64,000 bases of DNA from Sceloporus undulatus (Eukaryota; Chordata; Lepidosauria; Squamata; Phrynosomatidae), in contig NC_056528.1 of NCBI RefSeq assembly GCF_019175285.1, forward strand, positions 20,895,066 to 20,959,065, written 5' to 3'. Positions 32,301 to 43,088 of this stretch are shown here, piece after piece. The notes below the pieces were generated by a model that was not told where the DNA came from, did no database searches, and saw only the letters and a program-made list of their open reading frames with translations. The position numbers and the translations under genes were made by a program. The stretch's first letter is position 1. Every line of letters begins with the position of its first letter.

Positions 32301-35300
32301 CAGTAAGTTTCAGAGGAGAACCCTTGAAAACACAGAAGTTACTGTTCTTGATCTTCTTTGGTAGAGCTCATTAAGGTTAACTGCTGCCACTGATTAAAAC
32401 AACACACGGCCATGACAGCTTTTTCTCTCTCTCTTAAACAGATACCTGCGGAAATCATTTTTCCCAAAGCACCAGGATCTGCAATTTGCAGGTGAGTCTG
32501 AGGCACTTTTTCACCTGGATCAACTTATTTCCTTGGCAGCAGAAAGAATTGTTTTCCACTGCCTTGATAATGGTGGAACCCATAAATGACTTGATGGCGC
32601 ACAACACACACACACTACCATAAGTCACATTATTGGGAGAAAGGTGGGACATTGATGATGATGATATCTTTTCAGGGCTCCTGAACCCCTTAGATAGTCC
32701 TCACCACGTGCGGATAGATGAGGAATCGGACTATCGGGAAGGTGTGGTTTTGGCCCGACCTGTGAAGCCTGGCCAGGGATCTTTTGTGAACTGTGGGATG
32801 CGGAAGGTAAAAGTGTGTTATGTCATATAAGCATCCCCTTTGGGTCTTATTGCTGCCTCTACAGCAAGGCTGGGCAGCTGTGGTCCTCCAGATGTTTTTC
32901 TTGGGCCTACAATTGCCACCAGCCCTTGCTGAGTATTGGTAACATCCCAAGCCAGTGTTTTTTTTCCCCCCATCCTCCAGGAGGTAAAGATAGATAAGCA
33001 GTTAGAGGCTGGCCTTCGTGTTACAGTGAAGCTGGACGGGCAACAGAATCCAGGTAACATGTTAAATCCCTGCCTTGGCCTAGACCAGCAGTATGGGGTG
33101 TTTTTCACTCCAAAGCCTGGGCATGTCATGTCACTTCTGGTTTCATTTTCTGGCAGTCAGCTTGTGTGGGTGTTTTTGTTTTTTTTAATGATAATGTGGT
33201 TCTTGAGGTTTGTGCAGGGGAAACTGTGTTGAACCGTTTCTGGCCAAAAATTAATTTGAATTTGTTAATATTTTGGTCTAGAGGCTTCAGGGGTGCAAAG
33301 GAGGGCCCCCATTGTCCACATGCATCCTGTCAGCCACACTTTCCCCACCTCTAGGCTAGATGTGGGGTGGAAGCCTCCTTGTACCTAGTGCCCTGCCAAA
33401 ATGGAGATGAGATTTGGACTTATACAGATTGAGTCTCCCTTATTCAAAATGCTTGGGACCAGAAGTATTTTGGATTTCCCCCCGGATTTTGGAATATTTG
33501 CATATACATAATGAGATATCTTGGAGATGAGACCCAAGTTTAAACATGAAATTCATTTATATTCCATAGACACCATATACACATAGCCTGAAAGTAATTT
33601 TGTACGTAATATTTTTAATAATTTTGTACACGACACAAAGTTTGTGTACACTAAACTATCAGAAAGGAAATGTGTCAGTATCTCAGCCACTCATGTGATA
33701 ATTTTGGAGTATTTCAAATTTCAGAATTCAAGATAAAGAGAGACTCAACCTGTAATAGAGTCTACCTTTAAAAAATGACAACAGCAAATGGCTGTTCTTG
33801 GAGATGACAAGGGGAGTAGTTTAACACCTGGAAGATGCTGGGCTGGAGAAAGTTGTTCTGAGAAGTTTAGCTTTCCAGTTTCTCTTTTTTCCAACTTCTG
33901 TTCCTCAGTAAGAAGTCTTGTTTCAAGAGTTAAAACAGGGTAAGGGTTGGCTAAAGCAAGGTAACTGATCAGATGGCATGACCATCATGAGCAAACTTAT
34001 AGAAAAGGGGGACAGAGGATGCTGAATCATTACTTGTGGATTTTTATAGGTTGAATGACATCCTGGGCCAGGTTGATTCCTAATTTCCTCCCATATCCAA
34101 CTTCTCTTTCAGATAGCAAAACACAGAAGGGCACTGTAGTGTCCTCACATCATCCCCGCACTGTGTCTGGCCTTTACTGGGGCTACACTGTCCGCTTAGC
34201 TTCTTGTCTGAGTAAGTAAACGTACCAGCTTACATTCTTCCTACCCAAATTGTTTGAAGCCTCTAAAGGTGAAGTCTCCCCACCCACTCACACCCTAGGC
34301 AGTTCTATTGTCAAAGTTTGTTCTGTTGTCTATGTTTAGGTGGAATACGTTTCCTTGCCATTTGAATTCACTGTTACACATTACAGTCTCTGAAGCAGGA
34401 GGAAAAAAGCTCCCTCCATCATCTACATGACTTCCCTTCAGACACCCTCTCACTCTTCCTTTCAAGCTAAATATACCCAGCTCTGTCATTCCTTATAAGG
34501 CTTGGTTTCTAGACCTTTGATCATCTTGGTTATCCTTCCCTGGACATGTTCCAGTTTGTCAGTATCTTTCTGATCACAATAATGAGTGGATTGTCTCCTC
34601 CCTTGCAGGTGCTGTATTTGCTGAATCTCCCTTTAAGGATGGCTATGATCTCTCCATTGGCACCTCTGAGCGTGGGACCTCTGTGGACCAAGCAGCCTTC
34701 CCCTCTTTCAGGTAACTGAAACAGTGTTCTTGGATCTGTGGTACAATTGGTATTGTGATCAGCAGGATAAGTATCCTGTAACACTGGCTGCAATTAGAGA
34801 CACTTCTGAAGATTCTCAGCAGTACAACATGTGAAATGATTCTTAGGATTATTGTTTATAAAATCATAGTTTTGGAAGAGACTCCAAGGGCCATTCAGCC
34901 CATCCTTTTGCCTGGAACAACAACCAATTCCAGAGCAAGACAAGGAGCAACTCCTAGTTTGTTATGATAACTATCCAAGTTGCTGAACTTAAAACCTTTC
35001 ATTTTGTTTATTTCTACCCAGACACGCTTTAATCGTTTTTGGAGGCTTGCAAGGCCTGGAAGCTGGCGTAGATACTGACCCAAACCTGGAAGTCACGGAT
35101 CCAAGCACATTGTTTGACTTGTACCTGAATACCTGCCCAGGACAAGGGAGCCGCACAATCAGGACTGAGGTAAGCCTGTTGGGCAGTTTAAAAATCTTTA
35201 GAATATATATTGGGGGGTAGGAGCAAACCTCAGATTGGAAAAAGGGTAAAGGCACCAGATCTTGGAAGCTAAGCAGGGTCATCCCTTGTTAGTCCTTGGA

Positions 35301-35823
35301 TGGGAGACCACCAACAGATATCAGGTACTGTTAAGCTGTTTCAGAGGAAGGGAATGGCAAACCCAGAATTTAAACTTACAAATAGGTTGCTACCCTTCTT
35401 CCCCAAAAATCCACTGAAATTCCCAAAATGAATAGTAGAAGAGGGCATTTGGATACTCCCAAGTTTTTATTTTTTTGTAATTTTTGGTTATTTTAAAATG
35501 ACAATTTCTGGGCCTACTGTTCACATCCGATATTGCTGGGGATAATTTGGGCCTCAAGCCCATCAAAACTGTTCAGCTAAAGCCAGGCTCTCAGCAATAG
35601 AAAGGAGCATTTCCCCCAAATTCTTCATGTAGCTCATCTCCAAATCTGTTAGCAGTTGTTGGTAGGGATTTGATGCAAGTCTTCAGTTGATAACTAAACC
35701 CACCTCTGTTGGATCTCTTTCTAGGAAGCAATACTGATCTCTCTGTCAGCACTGAGGCCTAGGATAGTTGAAGCTGTGAAGAAAGGTGGTGATAGTGATC
35801 TGAAAGAAGGAAGCAAGTCATGA
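28772..35823 (+). CDS. SPOUT1: SPOUT-domain methyltransferase 1 (C9orf114/CENP-32)
   Basis: SPOUT-fold RNA methyltransferase family protein. The human protein is tied to spindle-centrosome/kinetochore function and has been proposed as a 28S rRNA uridine methyltransferase. Twelve exons, all GT-AG: 28772-28807, 29651-29693, 31138-31254, 31563-31722, 32213-32302, 32442-32491, 32676-32806, 32981-33053, 34113-34211, 34609-34711, 35022-35169, 35725-35823 (TGA). Phases join to 382 residues (human 376). Residues about 27-60 are a Lys/Glu-rich helix (KKEEKKKWKEMKLLKKLEKR). The conserved core starts at YTLSVALPGSIL. The knot region includes VFGGLQGLEAG (about 306-316) and NTCPGQGSRTIRTEEA (about 337-352), the likely SAM-binding loops. 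The N-terminal 26 residues are shorter in basic motifs than in human. The start ATG sits in a CpG-rich promoter and gives the expected MAD/MAE-like N-terminus. Confidence 0.95.
28808..31137. other. SPOUT1 introns 1-2, repeats
   Basis: (AT)n blocks lie at 29311-29332, 29365-29393 and 29435-29455. A CR1 end lies near 29540-29640. A tRNA-headed CORE SINE lies at 29983-30163 and another at about 30885-31038. At 30540-30655 there is a foldback (TTCTAGAAGAGTTT ... AACTCTTCTAGAAC). A MITE piece lies at 31044-31110. Confidence 0.55.
30263..30498 (+). repeat. Sauria-SINE-like element
   Basis: The tRNA-type head has an A box (TGGCGCAGTGG) and a degenerate B box (GGTTGCGAGTTCAAG). The 3' end reads TTTGGAATAGCGGTATA then AAATAAAA and an ATT tail, the BovB/RTE-type end described for Sauria SINEs. 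It supports a squamate source. It lies in SPOUT1 intron 2. Confidence 0.75.
33425..33752. mobile_element. Tigger-like MITE with TA target duplication
   Basis: It begins CAGATTGAGTCTCCC and ends GAGACTCAACCTG, with TA on both sides. Same family as 13196-13534. It lies in SPOUT1 intron 8. Confidence 0.8.
34290..34580 (-). mobile_element. CR1 LINE fragment
   Basis: Plus-strand text TTTAGGTGGAATACGTTTCC, AAGCTAAATATACCCAGC and CTTATAAGGCTTGGTTTC is the reversed CR1 3' region also seen at 15840 and 61880. A further short CR1 piece lies at 34860-34930. SPOUT1 intron 9. Confidence 0.65.
35250..35370 (+). repeat. 5S-rRNA-derived SINE head
   Basis: TTGGAAGCTAAGCAGGGTC and CTTGGATGGGAGACCACC match the 5S rRNA A-box and C-box regions. 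This is followed by TTTCAGAGGAAGGGAATGGC, a CORE-like segment. The 5' half of 5S is missing. SPOUT1 intron 11. Confidence 0.75.
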
Positions 35824-36470
35824 CACCAGAAGGAGAGGACTAATGGAAGGGCCACAAAGAAAGTATGTGGTTGGGTGGCAGGGCCTCATGGCCCTTGTGG
35901 AAAACTAAGCTTACAGGCTGGAGGATTTGTCAACTCTGCCATGAAAAGACTGGATCTCTTTGACCTTTGTTTACCTGAGTAAACTGAAACAGAAAGCAAG
36001 AGGACAACCTGCTTGAACCATCATCTCTCTTTTTCTGGCATCAAGAAGGGTACAAAAGTTGCCTTTCCTGCTGAAGAGTGAAAACTGCGAAATGCTTCTG
36101 TCATTTCCAAACGCAAAAGAAGAGATTACTGCAGTTCCACTTAAAGCCATTTAAACAAGACCACTCCGCTTTGCCTTTTTCCAACATAAAAAAACATCTC
36201 TCCAAAGACTTTCTGTGGTGTACTTGGAAAACAGATTTTCAGAATGGCAACTTTTGATACGAAGTGATAGTGCTGGCTGAGGGATTGAGAGTTGTCAAAG
36301 GTTTTGTGTTTAAATTGCCAGGAACAAAGACTTTCATATATTTTGGCTACTTTAAGATGAGATATATTGGACACTTATTTAAGATGAAATATATTGCACA
36401 TGTCAGATGCTCCTATAAAATGGCCGGTCTTAAGCATATGCAGTGGACATCAAAATAAATATTTTTCTAA
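35824..36470 (+). other. SPOUT1: SPOUT1 3' UTR
   Basis: Sequence after the TGA runs about 0.6 kb to an AATAAA at 36454-36459, followed by a T-rich stretch. I see no repeats in it. Confidence 0.6.
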
Positions 36471-36614
36471 CTAAAGATCTTTCCTGGTTCTTTCCAGGTT
36501 AACACCTCATCTCTTGATGTGACTGAACCGTGAATAACCTTTTGCAGACCCTCAATACCTAGACCTGTTGATAATCTTTGGCAAGTTTTACTGCTGGCTG
36601 TTAAAAGTAGGTTG

Positions 36615-36791
36615 TGGGTTGCCATAAATGTCCACTATTACCAGGGACAAAATGTGGAACAAATTCAAGACCAAACTGTAGGATAACTGCAGGACAAAAC
36701 TCAGCTCAAAATGTAGGACATTTAAGAAAAATTGAGGACCTTACATGTCCTACATTTTGTCCCTGGAAATAGTGGACATTTATGGCAACCC
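36615..36791. mobile_element. hAT-like foldback MITE
   Basis: It runs from GGGTTGCCATAAATGTCCAC to GTGGACATTTATGGCAACCC, inverted complements, with inner ACCAGGGACAAAATGT / ACATTTTGTCCCTGG also mirrored. No clear target duplication. It sits between the 3' ends of SPOUT1 and ENDOG. Confidence 0.7.
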
Positions 36792-36944
36792 TATCCAGGA
36801 CGAGCCAATAGATTATGTTTAGTTACACGTTCAGTTAAGCAGGTGATGTAGAATATGTATTATTTTGGAGCTGCATCTACCCAGAGTAAATCTACCAATC
36901 TACCAGAAGCAGAGTTAACATTTCCAAGTCCTGCTGATTCAATG

Positions 36945-37416
36945 AACCTTAATTTAATAAATAATTTAGCAACTGGAGGGACACCGAGTGATGTATTCGT
37001 AGGATCTTGCTGTAGCTGCTTCTGTACACATACAGGAGAACTACAACCTGGAGGTGGGGTTGTATAGCCCTTGACATTTTGTTAGACTGACTCCCAGAAG
37101 TCTTCCCTATGTGGTCAATGTGGGATGAGTTGCCATCCTGCATTTGAAAGACCAGATGATTGATACCCAAGAGTTTGCTGGAGCCCCAATCTTCCCTACC
37201 CAATTGTGTTTGCTGGGAGGGGGTAATGGGAAATGTGTGCGATTGCCTACCAGTCAATTTAGAATGGTGGCTCATAGACTCAGGGCAATGTAGAATTGGG
37301 GTGGCATTGTTGTCCCTGCTAAACAGAAAGTGCTGGTGGTCCATCCCCATGAGCCCTGGTTCCACTACAGCTCTGGTGTCCATGAGTTCTCCACTGCTGA
37401 GATCAAGAATTCATCC
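36945..37416 (-). other. ENDOG: Probable ENDOG 3' UTR
   Basis: It lies downstream of the ENDOG stop on the minus strand. An ATTAAA-type signal (plus strand TTTAAT, about 36952) is the nearest candidate poly(A) signal. A minus-strand open frame of 144 codons overlaps here, but it is not homologous to anything I know and I treat it as chance. Confidence 0.4.
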
Positions 37417-40400
37417 TCAACTCTGGTTTCCAGCAGTAATGGCTTTCAAGTTATTGGTCCTTTTCAGGATGTTGGAGACAAAGAGGAGGCCGGATGCCCG
37501 CTCAATGCTCTCAATGGGGACCAAGAAGCGCTCAAGGGGGATCTTCTCATCCACAGGAGCATTGGGCATGACATAGGAGCGGAGCTCGATTTCCCCGGCT
37601 GGCTTCTCCAGAATGAGCACTTTGAAGAAATGAGTGGGCACAGCCACATGGTTTTCCCCAATCACCTGGTATTTCACATACATTTTACCATCCGCCTCCA
37701 TCCTGCATGAAGAAAATTTTTCAAGATCTATTCAGTGCGGGGAGAAGGAGTCCGTCTTCATACTAAACTAAGATAAGAATCTAGTACATTTGTTGCATTG
37801 GGATTATGAAGAGCCTTTTTTAATAATTAAAAATATTTATATTAAATTGTAAATCATGACATCAAGCAAAATTAATAATAATCCTTTTCCCTATACTTCT
37901 TCCCCCCACTATCATATAAAATTACAACTTTTCCACAATAGCTATAATCTGTATATTGTTAATACCAGACAGGTAGTAAACCATGACTTATCTTTCTGTC
38001 CTTGAGCTATTATTGATTGATTGATTTGATTTACATCTGGCCTTTTCCCCAAAATAAGACTCATTGTGGCTATTAGTAGTGAAGCTGGCACAATGCAAGA
38101 TAATGTAAGGCCTATCTATAAAAGACTGTTACTGGCGGGGTACAGTCCGCCAGAAAGAGGCGCCAGGGATGCACCTCTCTTTGCTGCGCAGCAACCAGAT
38201 TGTGCGACACTGCTGCGCAGCAAAAAAGGAGCAGTAAAAAGCGGCTCCTTTTTGCTGTGCAGCTGCGCCGCAGCAAACCTGCAAAGGCGTCCCGATTGCA
38301 GCCACCCAGAAAGGTGTGCTCTTGGCAGGATTTCAAATCAAGCCTCCTCAGATGACTCAAGTGTATATGAAGAAAGGGAATCCCTTACCCAGAAGCATTC
38401 CAGGTCACACAGAGATTTAGGTTCTAAAGCTGAGCACACTCACTGAAAGCTATTTATCTCTCAGACTGACCTGCCTCACAGGATTGTGCTGAGGATAAAC
38501 CAAGGAAGAGGAGGATGCCTGGAGCTCAGGTGAAGAAAGACAACAATAAATGTAGGTATACATCTATACCATGCCAGCAAACTCCTGGCTTGAAAGCAGC
38601 AAAAGTGAAAAGGATCTTAGTAGACTGCAAGGTATACATGAGCCAACAATGTGATGCAGCAGCCAAAAAAGCCAATGTGGTTTTGGGCTGCATCAACAGG
38701 AGTGTAGTGTGTAGACTAAGGATACCATGGACGCACTGTAGTACCACTATATTCTGCTTTGGTCAGACCTGACCTAGAATACTGGGTCCAGTTCTGGGTA
38801 CCACAATTCAAGAGGGATATTGACAAGCTGAGTGTGTCCAGTGAAAGGTGACTAAGGTCTACATGAGTGATTTACCCTGAGGCCCTGGACAGACCGGTGA
38901 AAAGTGCTGGCCTGTGGGAGGAGTCAGGACTAAGGGTCCCCACACTCAAAGTCCTAACGCCGCCATCAGAGTGCTATTTTGGAGCATGTTGCTCCACAGC
39001 ACGGGCCATGATGACACACCTTGTGCTGCGTGGTGGCTATGGCACCCCTTCTAGAGTGCAAAAAGGAGTTGTTTGGGGCGGCTTTTTTTGCGCTCTATGG
39101 AGGCTGGATTGGTGCTGCGGCATGCAGTAATGCACTGATCTGGCAAGTAATGGGGAGGCTGCATGCCGCCCCAAAGGGGCAGTCTATACAGCCCCCACGT
39201 TTCTCTTGGAGCTCACTGTGTCCTGCTTACATTACACAGGGCCAAAATCCCAAATCGGATCTAGACTCTGGTGTCAGAACAAACTACCATTCCCAGAACT
39301 CAATAGCCTTGAGCCATGGCTGTTAAAGTGGTGTCAAAATGGATTATTTCTGCAGTGTGGATGCAACCTCTGATTCGGGGCAATGGGATTTCAAAAGCCA
39401 ATTACTCCTCTTACTAAGGTGATCATAGAATCATAGAGTTGGAAGACTGCAAGGGCCATCCAGTCCAACCCTATTCTGCCATGCAGGAACTCTCAATCAA
39501 AGCATCCCCATTGACAGATGGCCCTCCAGCCTCTGTTTAAAGACCTCCAAAGAAGGAGACTCCACTACACTCTGATGTTGGACAGCCCTTACAGGTGCAA
39601 GCCTGGCAGACAAGAGCATAGAGCAGATGCTATGTATAAGTACTGAACTAAATGAACCAATGGTTACCTGGGTAGGAAAAGTGGCCCTGTGCAGACATAC
39701 ACGTTCTTGTTATATTTAGTTAAACTCCGGCAATATTTCTCCAGGTTGTTCCAGGCATTTTGATTCAGGTGAGGATTCTGGAAGCAAAGCAAAGCCCCCC
39801 CCATGAATGAGCATTTGCAAACAAATAGGGAGAATTGAAAAGTCAACCCCGGAGTATGAGAACTGTCCTCCAGACACTTTTTGGACCTCAGTTCCCCAAA
39901 GCCCCAGGCAACATGGCTGAAGATAGGGGACTGTGGGATTTGTAGTCCATTGAGGAAATATCTGTCTAAAGACAGTTTTCTATTTCAGACCCATTGAAAT
40001 TGAAAGGATGGAGAGAAAGCAAGAAAGAGAGGAAGGAAAGAAGGAAGGAAGGAAGGAGAGCAAGGGAGGAAGAAAGGAAGGAGAGGAAGGGAGGAAGGAA
40101 GGAGAGAGGGAGAGAAAAAGAGGAAGGAAAGAGACAGGAAAGAAGGACGGAAAGAGGGAGGAAGCAAAGGAGGAGAGAGAGTGAAAGAGAGGAAGAAAGG
40201 AAAGAGAGAGAGAGGAAGAAAAGAAAGAAGGAGAGAGAAGGAGGAATAAAAGAGAGAGGAGAGGGGGAAGAAAGGAAGGAGAGTGATGATGAAATAAAAG
40301 GGNNNNNNNNNNAGAGGGGGGAAAGAGGAAGGAAGGAATAAAAGAGGGGGAGAGAGGAGGAGGAATAAAAGAGAGAGAGAGGAGGAGAGAGAGGGAAGGA

Positions 40401-40904
40401 AGGAAGGAGCAGGGGGTCCCTAGTCCCAGGGTCCCTGACCTGGGGGGCGACGTTGCTGAGGAGGAAGGTCTCCTCCATGCCCTCTTGGCTCCTCCGGTGG
40501 TTGGCTGCTGCGGCCAGGTGCCCCCTGTCGAAGCCGCTGCCCTGGAAGTCCCGGCTGGTGGCTCTGTGGAAGCGGTGGAGGGAGGGGTCCGGGCGGAACT
40601 CGCATCGGGAGCGCTGGGCCTGGCCCTGCAGGGACTCCGGCTCCAGCCTCTCCAGCACCCACCAGGCCCCGCGCAGCCGGGGGTCGTAGGCCAAGGCGTA
40701 GCACTGGCGGCTCCGGAGCTGGGCCACGCCGGGGAGGCCGTACTTGGCCAGCTGCCCTTCCAGGGACACCGGAGGGGAAGGAGGGCTCTCCTCCGACGCA
40801 GCCTCCGCTTTCCTCCCCAGACGGAGCCCCAAGCCAAAGGCCAGCAAAGTGGCCACTGGACCCGGCCAGGGACTCCTCCTCCAAAGCCCCTTCAAGGCCT
40901 CCAT
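37417..40904 (-). CDS. ENDOG: Endonuclease G, mitochondrial
   Basis: Mg-dependent DNA/RNA non-specific (beta-beta-alpha metal) nuclease of the mitochondrial intermembrane space, released to the nucleus in apoptosis. Three exons on the minus strand: 40440-40904, 39668-39777, 37417-37702. Phases join to 286 residues (human 297). The N-terminus ([25 protein letters not shown]) is a basic, hydrophobic mitochondrial presequence. LAKYGLP opens the domain. The DRGH catalytic motif is at 126-129 in [16 protein letters not shown], with H129 the base. [11 protein letters not shown] in exon 2 holds the metal-site Asn. [19 protein letters not shown] and [14 protein letters not shown] follow. Intron 1 holds a long purine tract and a 10-base assembly gap; intron 2 is about 2 kb of repeats. 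Confidence 0.95.
37703..39667. other. ENDOG intron 2, repeats
   Basis: It holds a GC-rich hairpin segment at 38140-38290, a plus-strand CR1 ORF2 piece at about 38500-38860 (GAATACTGGGTCCAGTTCTG), an unassigned GC-rich repeat at 38870-39210, a MITE right half at 39262-39369 and a CR1 3' piece at 39425-39600. Confidence 0.6.
39995..40425. repeat. Polypurine (GGAA/GAAAG/GAGA)n tract with assembly gap
   Basis: About 430 bp of nearly uninterrupted A/G on the plus strand, with 10 N at 40303-40312. It lies in ENDOG intron 1, ending about 15 bp from the exon 1 donor. The true length is unknown because of the gap. Confidence 0.9.
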
Positions 40905-41000
40905 CTCCTCTAGAACTGAAAGCCAGGAGGAAGCGCCTTCTCACGTGCAAAGAGGACACGTGTCAAGGACGCTTGGCTCTTAAAGGGACCAAGGAGGGAG
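40905..41000 (-). promoter_or_regulatory. ENDOG: ENDOG proximal promoter with two CACGTG E-boxes
   Basis: CACGTG occurs at 40942-40947 and again at 40957-40962, 38-58 bp upstream of the ATG. Exon 1 itself is strongly CpG-rich and forms the rest of the island. Confidence 0.6.
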
Positions 41001-41040
41001 AGATTAAAGGGGAAGAGGCCTTTGGAGAGAAGAATACTCA

Positions 41041-41240
41041 GGATGCATCCACACTGGAGAGATAACCCGGTTTGGCACCGCTTTAACTCTTTTTCTGGTT
41101 CTCTGCTATGGAATTCTGGGAGTTGGAGTTTGTTGTGGGGCCCTGGGCCCCACAACAAACTCCAACTCCCAGGATTCCATAGCAGAGTCAACAAGTTAAA
41201 GCGGTACCAAACTGGGTTATCTCTCCAGTGTGGATGCAGT
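41041..41240. mobile_element. Near-perfect palindromic MITE upstream of ENDOG
   Basis: Left arm 41041-41141 and right arm 41147-41240 mirror each other almost base for base. The ends are GCATCCACACTGGAGAGATA and TATCTCTCCAGTGTGGATGC. The centre is GGGGCCCTGGGCCCC near 41144. It is the best-preserved copy of the GGAGAGATAACC subfamily and lies about 135 bp from the ENDOG ATG. Confidence 0.9.
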
Positions 41241-41244
41241 ATCC

Positions 41245-43088
41245 CACATTTAAAACAAGAGGCACGTTTTTATCTTTGCTCCGAGGAGGAAATTTAGTCA
41301 TCTGAACAGAAACAAACAAAAGACACACGTTTCATTTACACAACGTGACCAGAAACAACAACACTCTGGGAGGAAATGTTGTTTTCCTTCCTCTTTAAAT
41401 CACAAACCCAGCGGAAGGATGTATGGGAAAGAAGCATCATAATCTCGGTACTGTTACCGTGTCCCAATGTGACTTGATGTCACACGGGGTCTTTGAAACG
41501 TCCCTTCGGTTTGTAAACAGCTTCGGATCTTCGTTCGCTAATTTACTTAAAACATTTCCAACCGAAATTCAGCAACAGCCAAATAAAAAGGAAAGCAAAC
41601 CTATAGAAAACGTTTGAGGTCCTGGTATCAAAGCACTAAGGTGTGTCGGTGAAGCTGCATCCGGCAAAGGGAGAGATGTTGATAGCCTCCGTTTGTAATA
41701 ATCGGTTCGGGCAGATTTCCATCCGTTAGTAGAATATATTAATTAAGGATCCCTGGATTTCCCTCCTGCTTTGGTTAAAACAAAAGGGAGGCGAGGAAGG
41801 GAGAAACGTGGATCCGTTAACCAAGACTGGAAAGCTTGTTGGTGTCGACAACTCCTCAAACTGCAGAGAGTCTTAAGAGCCATAGTCCAGAAAAGTCCTT
41901 TCCCCAAGATCGGGATGGAAATGGATCCCAAGAGGAAACCCCTTAAACAGTTTTGCACATGGAGAAAGGAAAGTGCTAACAACATTTCAAAATACCATTT
42001 TAAAAAAGGAGCGCCACACACTCATCAGTCTCTACCTATTGCATTTAACTGTCCCCCCCCAAATGCCTTCAAATCATGTCCTGGAAAGCGTCTGCCGCTT
42101 CTACATCCCTGCCAAATACACCCCAATTATACCAGAGCCCCATAAAATGAGGCAACACACACCCACAACACATTTAGAACCTCTTCCTTGCCACAATCCT
42201 TTTCCAGCAGAGAAGAACCTGCTGCTCTAAGAAGCCCAAGCTGCTGAAGGAAATAAACATCCCCATGCCTTGTGCAATGAATAAAACGGTAAAGCAAAGA
42301 AGCCCAACTTGAAGAAGATTTTTGCGTTGTGTATCCCAATATGTGTCTCCCCTATCTTCCCTTTAAAGCTGGGGGAGCTGCAATGTCACAACTACTGGCA
42401 TCACAGGGCTTGTAATCTCTCAGCAAGAGCAAAAAGCATGGAGGAAGAGGGTGCCCTCTCTAAGGCAGTGGGGTGATAAGGCTGTTCCAGCATCATTCAA
42501 CTAAACATTGTTTTGTCTCTTTGGGACCAGCTTTTTTAAAAAGCCAGCATCCCCCCAAAAAGGAGAAGGGCAGATCAGGGAAGAGGTGACCTGGGCAAGG
42601 CCCTGACTTGGGGAAATTTTAGTCATCTATGTAACCTTTTCCTTGAAAGAAGAGACACAGTTCCATTCAATGTGGGGAAGAAAACCATTCATGGGAGGCC
42701 ACCGTGCAAAAGCAGATTCCAGCATTTCCTTGAAGAAATTAATAGAAGTTCTCATCCAGTTAAATCCCACTGGTTCATGAACATGTCTTCGGTGTATTCC
42801 AGAAGGTTTTTGCATATTGGGAGCTGCTTCCATAATGCCACGTTTTATTGTTCATTCCACAAAGACTGAAAACATAGGTAGTCGGTATTCCATCTCCTTG
42901 CTGGAGTCATTTAAGAAAGAAATACAGGAAAGAAGGTAACTCAGTAAACAGTCCTTCCAGCAAAGGAGATTGAGAAACAGGAGAGTACCAGACCAGACTA
43001 CCTTCCACCGTACTCTCACAGGAATCAATGCAAGTGGATGAAGTCTCTCTCGGTGCCTGCCACATCGGCCTGAGGTTAGGGGCAGGTG
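41245..43088. other. ENDOG-TBC1D13 intergenic DNA and TBC1D13 3' UTR
   Basis: I recognise no repeat family or gene in 41250-42840. A minus-strand AATAAA (plus TTTATT) at 42844-42849 is the likeliest TBC1D13 poly(A) signal, giving a 3' UTR of about 240 bp. Confidence 0.5.

Noticed and set aside
35250-35370. Possible 5S rRNA gene
   Set aside because: Only the 3' part of 5S is present and it continues into SINE sequence, so it is a 5S-derived SINE.
36949-37383. Minus-strand open frame of 144 codons after ENDOG
   Set aside because: No recognisable domain, and its position fits the ENDOG 3' UTR.
39966-40439. Extension of the ENDOG exon 1 frame through the purine tract
   Set aside because: The frame beyond APQ is a read-through of the intron into Ser/Leu/Pro-rich repeat and an N gap. 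The family sequence continues at the 39668-39777 exon.
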